NCBI GenBank assembly: GCA_021464415.1
Contig: CM038463.1
Location: 7,052,754 to 7,116,753, forward strand
Direction of reading: 5' to 3'
Length of the DNA stretch: 64,000 nt
Origin: Lonicera japonica
Taxonomy: Eukaryota; Streptophyta; Magnoliopsida; Dipsacales; Caprifoliaceae
A program made the translations under genes and the position numbers. The first letter of the stretch is position 1, and the number at the start of each line of letters is the position of its first letter. This document shows positions 59,432 to 64,000 of this stretch, one piece after another. Below the pieces are notes generated by a model. That model had not been told where the DNA came from. It saw nothing but the letters and a program-made list of their open reading frames with translations, and made no database searches.

Positions 59432-60872
59432 ATGGCTTTGCTTGTTTCAACTTGGTCTAAAGATGTCCAGTCCATGCCTGCAAAATATATAATGCCACCA
59501 GAGAGAAGGCCGGGCAATTTTAGTTCGGTTTGCAAAGACATACCAGTTATTGATCTAGGAGAAGCATCGGCTCATCTTCGAGCTGATCTAATCGAGCAAA
59601 TTCTGAAAGCAAGCACTGAATTTGGATTATTTCAGGTTCACAATAATTTTTACTAAAAATGATGGCTACAGCCTACAAGTTTACTTGTGAAATCCTAATC
59701 AAATTTGCATTTAAAAAAACAGGTGATAAATCATGGAGTATCGGAAGATTTAATGAAAGAAACGATGAGTTTGTACAAGGAGTTCTTCAACATGGCGGCT
59801 GAGGACAAAGCAAGTCTTTACTCCGAGGACTTGAGCCAAAGCACAAGGCTATACACCAGCGGTTTAAATTATACCAAGGAAGAGGTTCATAATTGGAAGG
59901 ATACTTTAAAGCACTCAGTTTATCCTTTCGAGGAGTACAAGCAAACTTGGCCCGAAAAGCCGGCTAGATATAGGTGAAATCTTTGCTAATTAACATGAAA
60001 TATGAGATGCTCCTGCAGTACCACGTGGTAGTACTCTAGAACCTATAAGGCTATAATGATGCTCCACATAAGACTGTCTAGCATCTACTTCACCATTGCT
60101 CTGGAGTACTGCATGCCACGCAGAAGTGTTTATGCTTTTATGATGGTTTTTATTTTGTTTTTTTCATTTGTCTTTCAGAGAGGTGGTTGGGTCATATTCA
60201 ATTGAAGTAAGAAAGATGGGGTTGAAGATTTTGGATCTAATAAGTGAAGGGCTTGGACTTCAAGCAGGGTGTTTTGGAGAAGAATTCTGCCGAGAGCAAT
60301 CCATGGCAATTAATCACTACCCGTGTTGCCCGGACCCAAGCTTGGCCATGGGGATAGGTGGACACTGTGACCCAAACCTCATAACTGTGCTTCAACAAGA
60401 AGTCTATGGCCTTCAAATGTTCAAAGATGGAAAATGGCTCGGTGTTGACCCTCTTCCTAACGCATTTGTAGTTAACATATGTCATCTACTCGAGGTATAT
60501 TCTCAAATTTGTTAGACACGGTCGCTTCAATTAACAAATATAATCATGACCCAAATTTTGGAACGTGATTTTGTTGCTATGTTAGCAAAATCTAGTTGAC
60601 TTTTTGCGCAGATTATCAGTAACGGTAAGCTAAAAAGTGCTGAACATAGGGGAGTGACAAGTTCAAGTGCTGCGCGGACATCAATTGTGACATTTTTTGG
60701 TCCTTCTGGGGATAGTACCATAGAACCTGCAAAAGAGCTTGTCAGTTTTACCAATCCCCCACGGTTTAAAGCTTTTGTGTACCAAGAGTTTCTTCAGAAT
60801 TACCTAGGCTACCTAGCGAAGAAGATTCCTCGTGTTGGGACAGCTCTTACGCCTTATGAGCTTCAAGCTTAA
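59432..60872 (+). CDS. 2-oxoglutarate/Fe(II) dioxygenase copy C (H6H-like), intact
   Basis: A soluble plant 2OGD that would oxidise (typically hydroxylate) a small molecule with O2 and 2-oxoglutarate; the substrate is unknown. Exons 59432-59635, 59723-59973, 60179-60494 and 60612-60872 join in phase (GT-AG) to 343 aa, the usual family length. The N-terminal half has the KDIPVIDLGE and VINHGVS blocks. The core has HCDPN (first iron ligands), LQQEVYGLQMFKDGKWLGVD, SAEHRGVT (second His) and an RTS motif for 2-oxoglutarate. It ends TPYELQA. The start at MALLVSTWS matches MASLVSTWS of copy D; an upstream in-frame ATG (59363) overlaps the TATA box. Overall it resembles hyoscyamine 6-dioxygenase of nightshades, but many dicots carry such relatives without tropane alkaloids, so the H6H reaction should not be assumed. 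Confidence 0.92.
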
Positions 60873-62180
60873 GGTTATAGTCTATAATATGAAGAATAAA
60901 TGTAGAGGATGGTTGTTTTCTTCGAATAAATCGCCATTTGGGAAGTGGAAGAACCAATTCAAGTTAGAGAGAACCAAGCAATAGCAAGCATTGTTACATC
61001 TCTGTATAAGTAATATTGTATGAGAACTTGGAGTGTAATTGAGAAATGGTTTATAATATCCATTTGGAAGTTGATTTAATCATCCTAATTTGCAGTATGA
61101 GGTTACCACAAAACTTGCACCATTGTTTTTACTATAGCAATTTCTCTTCCAAAATGTGACTTGAAGATGAGTGTCTAATCTTTATTAAGTGAGAAATCAT
61201 ATCACAAAGCTTGCCTCCAAAATGGAAGAATCCTTTTGTGGTGTGAAGTCACCTTAGAAAATAAATTAAGACTGTTCAGATTACTCCCTCCATCTCAAAT
61301 TAAGAACTCACTATTCCTTTTTAGGATGTCACAAATTAAGAGTCCATTTTTCATTTTAGGACATAATTAATGTATCACACAGTAGCAAACAAGTGTGTAT
61401 TGGGTTGACAATTTATATGATGTGGAGCTTGTGTAGCCATTGGGCAACACTAAGTATTCCACCTGGTTGTTAGCAGTGCAAACACAACACACAATATCCA
61501 ATCATCCATGTGGTAATGGGCTTTGGGGCATCTGTAATAGGATTTCAGGGGTGGGATGATGCGGGATGGAATATGTCTAATTATTAATGTATTTTATATT
61601 GGACTAGACTAGAGCCTGCTCTACCAGGCCTCGTTCCATCAGTGATATGTATGCATTTATGCTCACGGCTATGGATTGAAATAATAGTCCAACAAACAAG
61701 AAGTTGCATGTTGTTGTAATCTGCCAAAGAACGAAATCAGCAAGACAGGACAATACAAACAAAAATTTATCTCTTTTCTTATTTGTGTTTCTTGATAACT
61801 CATTTTTCATACTTTATAAAACAAAAATGAAGTGTTGAGGTGGTTTCCATTATACATAAACAAGAGTACAAAAATTCTCTAGCATAATGCTTCTAAAAAC
61901 TAGTAAAATACCCAACTGAAACTTATAATATATATATTTGTTACATCAAAGGTACAGCCCATTTCTTTTTTGAAGAGACCATCAAACAATGGTAATAAGA
62001 CATAATCTGTTACAATCAAGTATAGTAATTAACGTTTCATTGCCTCGTTATTGAAAATTTCTACCAAATCCCTTTCTTGGTAGGATGGTACCATTTCCAT
62101 TTTAACTGATCAGTTTGCCAACTCTTCTCAAGCCTGCCTAATAAAACAAATACTGTATTAGTACTTAATGCCTTCCAATA
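60873..62180. other. spacer between copies C and D
   Basis: 3' flank of C (AATAAA near 60894), a Stowaway-like end at about 61284-61310 (TTACTCCCTCCATCTCAAAT) without a clear partner, and promoter-like sequence of D from about 61670. No gene. Confidence 0.45.
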
Positions 62181-62190
62181 CATTATAAAA
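62180..62190 (+). promoter_or_regulatory. TATA box of dioxygenase copy D
   Basis: CATTATAAAACC lies about 45 bp before the start codon. Confidence 0.5.
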
Positions 62191-62228
62191 CCAAAATATT
62201 TGTGCGTTTCTAGATAGAAGTAGAGATA

Positions 62229-63735
62229 ATGGCTTCGCTCGTATCAACTTGGTCTAGTAACGTTCATTCCCTGCCTGAAAATTACATAATGCCACCAGAA
62301 AGAAGGCCCGGTACCTTTGCTCCGATTTGCAAAGACATTCCAGTGATCGATCTTGGAAGTGAATTGGGTCACAGCCGAGCTTATTTAGTTCAACAAATTA
62401 TTAAAGCTAGCCAAGAACTTGGGATATTTCAGGTATGGTTCACACTCCAACTTCTTTTTATTATTATTTTTATTTTTCACTTTCATTGCAATTGAAGGGT
62501 TTTCCTTTGTTTCAATTTAGTGTTTGGTCATTAAAATTTGAAAATAATTAAATTAAATTATCGTAAAACAGGTGATCAACCATGGAGTACCAGAAGATTT
62601 GATGAATGACACGATGAACTTGTACAAGGAGTTTTTTGACATGCCTATCAAGGACAAGGAACGCGTTTTCTCTGATGATTCATGTCAGAGCACACGGCTC
62701 TACACGAGCGGTTTACATTTTGCTAAGGAGGAAGTTCATTACTGGAAAGATACTCTAAAGCACCCTGTTCATCCCGTAGAAGATTACAAACATACTTGGC
62801 CCGAAAAACCAACTAGATATAGGTGAACTCTTACTTAAGGTTCTATTTGGCTGCAAATTTTGAAAATGACCTGAAAAACAACTAATAATTAATGACAAGA
62901 TGGAAAAGAGAATAGTGAGGTGAGATTTTTTCTTTCCATATCAGTTGTTGAAAGAATTGGATTCCATGGAAAACTGAATAAAGTGATATAACATTTTACC
63001 AAATCACTCATCTTATCTTCCAACTTCCCGTAAAAACTAGTTGTTTTTCAGTCATTTTGCAACGTAGCAGTCAGACACGCTCTTAGCTCTCAAATACAAC
63101 AAATCACAAAGCTTATCATGTTTATTCTTCTCTAATTTTTCCTGGTAAAATTATATTTCAGAGATGTGATCGAGACATATGCAACAGAAACAAGAAAATT
63201 GGGGCTGAAAATTTTGGATCTAATAACCGAAGGATTGGGACTTCAAGAGGGCTACTTTGAAAAAGAACTAAGCAAAGAACAAGGCATGTCAGTCAACCAC
63301 TACCCAATATGCCCAGACCCAAGTTTAGCCATGGGGATAGGTAGCCATTGTGACCCCAACCTCATAACAATCCTTCAACAAGAAGCCTATGGACTTCAAA
63401 TCTTCAAAGACGGCCAATGGGTCGGTGTTGATCCTCTTCCTAATGCTTTTGTTATTAACTTATGTTACCAAATGCAAATTATCAGTAATGGTAAGTTCAA
63501 GAGCGCTGAGCACCGGGCCGTGACAAGTTCTAGTAGTGCTCGCACATCTATTGTCTCGTTTATATCGCCTTCTAATGATAGTGTCATTGAACCTGCAAAA
63601 GCACTTGTCAGTGTTTGTGATCCGGCCCTTTTTAAGACTTTTTTGTACAAAGAGTTTCTTGAAAATTATATGAGCTATATAAGTAAGAAACCTCGTGTTG
63701 GAACAGCATTGGGGCCTTATGAGATGAGAGGTTAA
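62229..63735 (+). CDS. 2-oxoglutarate/Fe(II) dioxygenase copy D (H6H-like), intron 3 lost
   Basis: Same family and predicted chemistry as copy C. Exons 62229-62432, 62572-62822 and 63162-63735 join in phase to 342 aa. Exons 1 and 2 are exactly as long as in C (204 and 251 nt). The third exon runs straight through the place where A, B and C have intron 3: CYQMQ is followed directly by IISNGK. Motifs: KDIPVIDLGS, VINHGVPEDL, GSHCDPNLITILQQEAYGLQ, SAEHRAVT and RTS, ending GPYEMRG. All catalytic residues are present. It sits about 1.36 kb after C on the same strand, with a similar promoter. The products of C and D differ enough for substrates to differ. Confidence 0.92.
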
Positions 63736-64000
63736 GTTCACAGGCTGTGATAAGAAGAAATAAATGTTGAAAATGGGAATGTGTTGAATAAAATTCTATG
63801 TACGGCTATTAAAGTAATTGTTGGGGTTGTGAAAGCGTAATCAATGGTTTCGCAGTGTAAAGATCAATTTGGGATTTTTGACTTCGAGTTTTTGTGCTCT
63901 ATTGAAATTCCAAACGAGTAGGTTCAAGTATAAGGTTTCACAAGAGTTGGAATTCCAAAAATTCATACTTTATAAACGAAATTAACGGTTTATAATTTTA
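63736..64000 (+). other. 3' flank of copy D
   Basis: An AATAAA signal lies near 63788. Beyond it no feature is recognised before the window ends. Confidence 0.45.

Overview
The window is nuclear DNA from a flowering plant, most likely a dicot. It is AT-rich, its genes carry GT-AG introns, its gene families are plant-type (ATG9, ATL RING-H2, a tandem 2-oxoglutarate dioxygenase cluster), and small TIR transposons and microsatellites fill the space between genes. I cannot name the species.

Layout. 1-1300: outer end of a leftward transcription unit that leaves the window. 1.5-12.1 kb: no gene; nested repeats including two related MULE-like elements with minisatellites, a hAT MITE with a perfect TIR and 8-bp duplication, a solo LTR with a 5-bp duplication and a MITE inside it, and a 604-bp element with an 18-bp perfect TIR. 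12.1-19.9 kb: ATG9 (autophagy lipid scramblase), nine coding exons, 931 aa, with a threefold repeat in its tail. 20.3-23.2 kb: a 2.8-kb TIR element. 23.3-24.6 kb: an ATL-type RING-H2 E3 ligase gene broken by one frameshift. 27.0-30.1 kb, minus strand: a TRAF-type zinc-finger protein gene. 30.1-43.7 kb: no gene; MITEs and a long hairpin. 43.8-63.8 kb: four tandem same-strand copies (A-D) of a hyoscyamine-6-dioxygenase-like 2OG-Fe(II) dioxygenase. A is damaged in exon 2, B is heavily decayed, and C and D are intact; D has lost the last intron.

The dioxygenase cluster also records transposition history. Between A and B, a CACTA-like element carrying a captured MAP65 fragment sits inside a MITE. 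B is disrupted by an insertion in exon 1 and by a 1.9-kb tandem duplication, one copy of which has a Mutator-like insertion while the other keeps the empty site.

The genes do not form a pathway. ATG9 acts in autophagosome formation, the ATL protein in ubiquitination, and the dioxygenases probably in specialised metabolism. All calls come from reading the sequence and from recalled family features; no database search was run.
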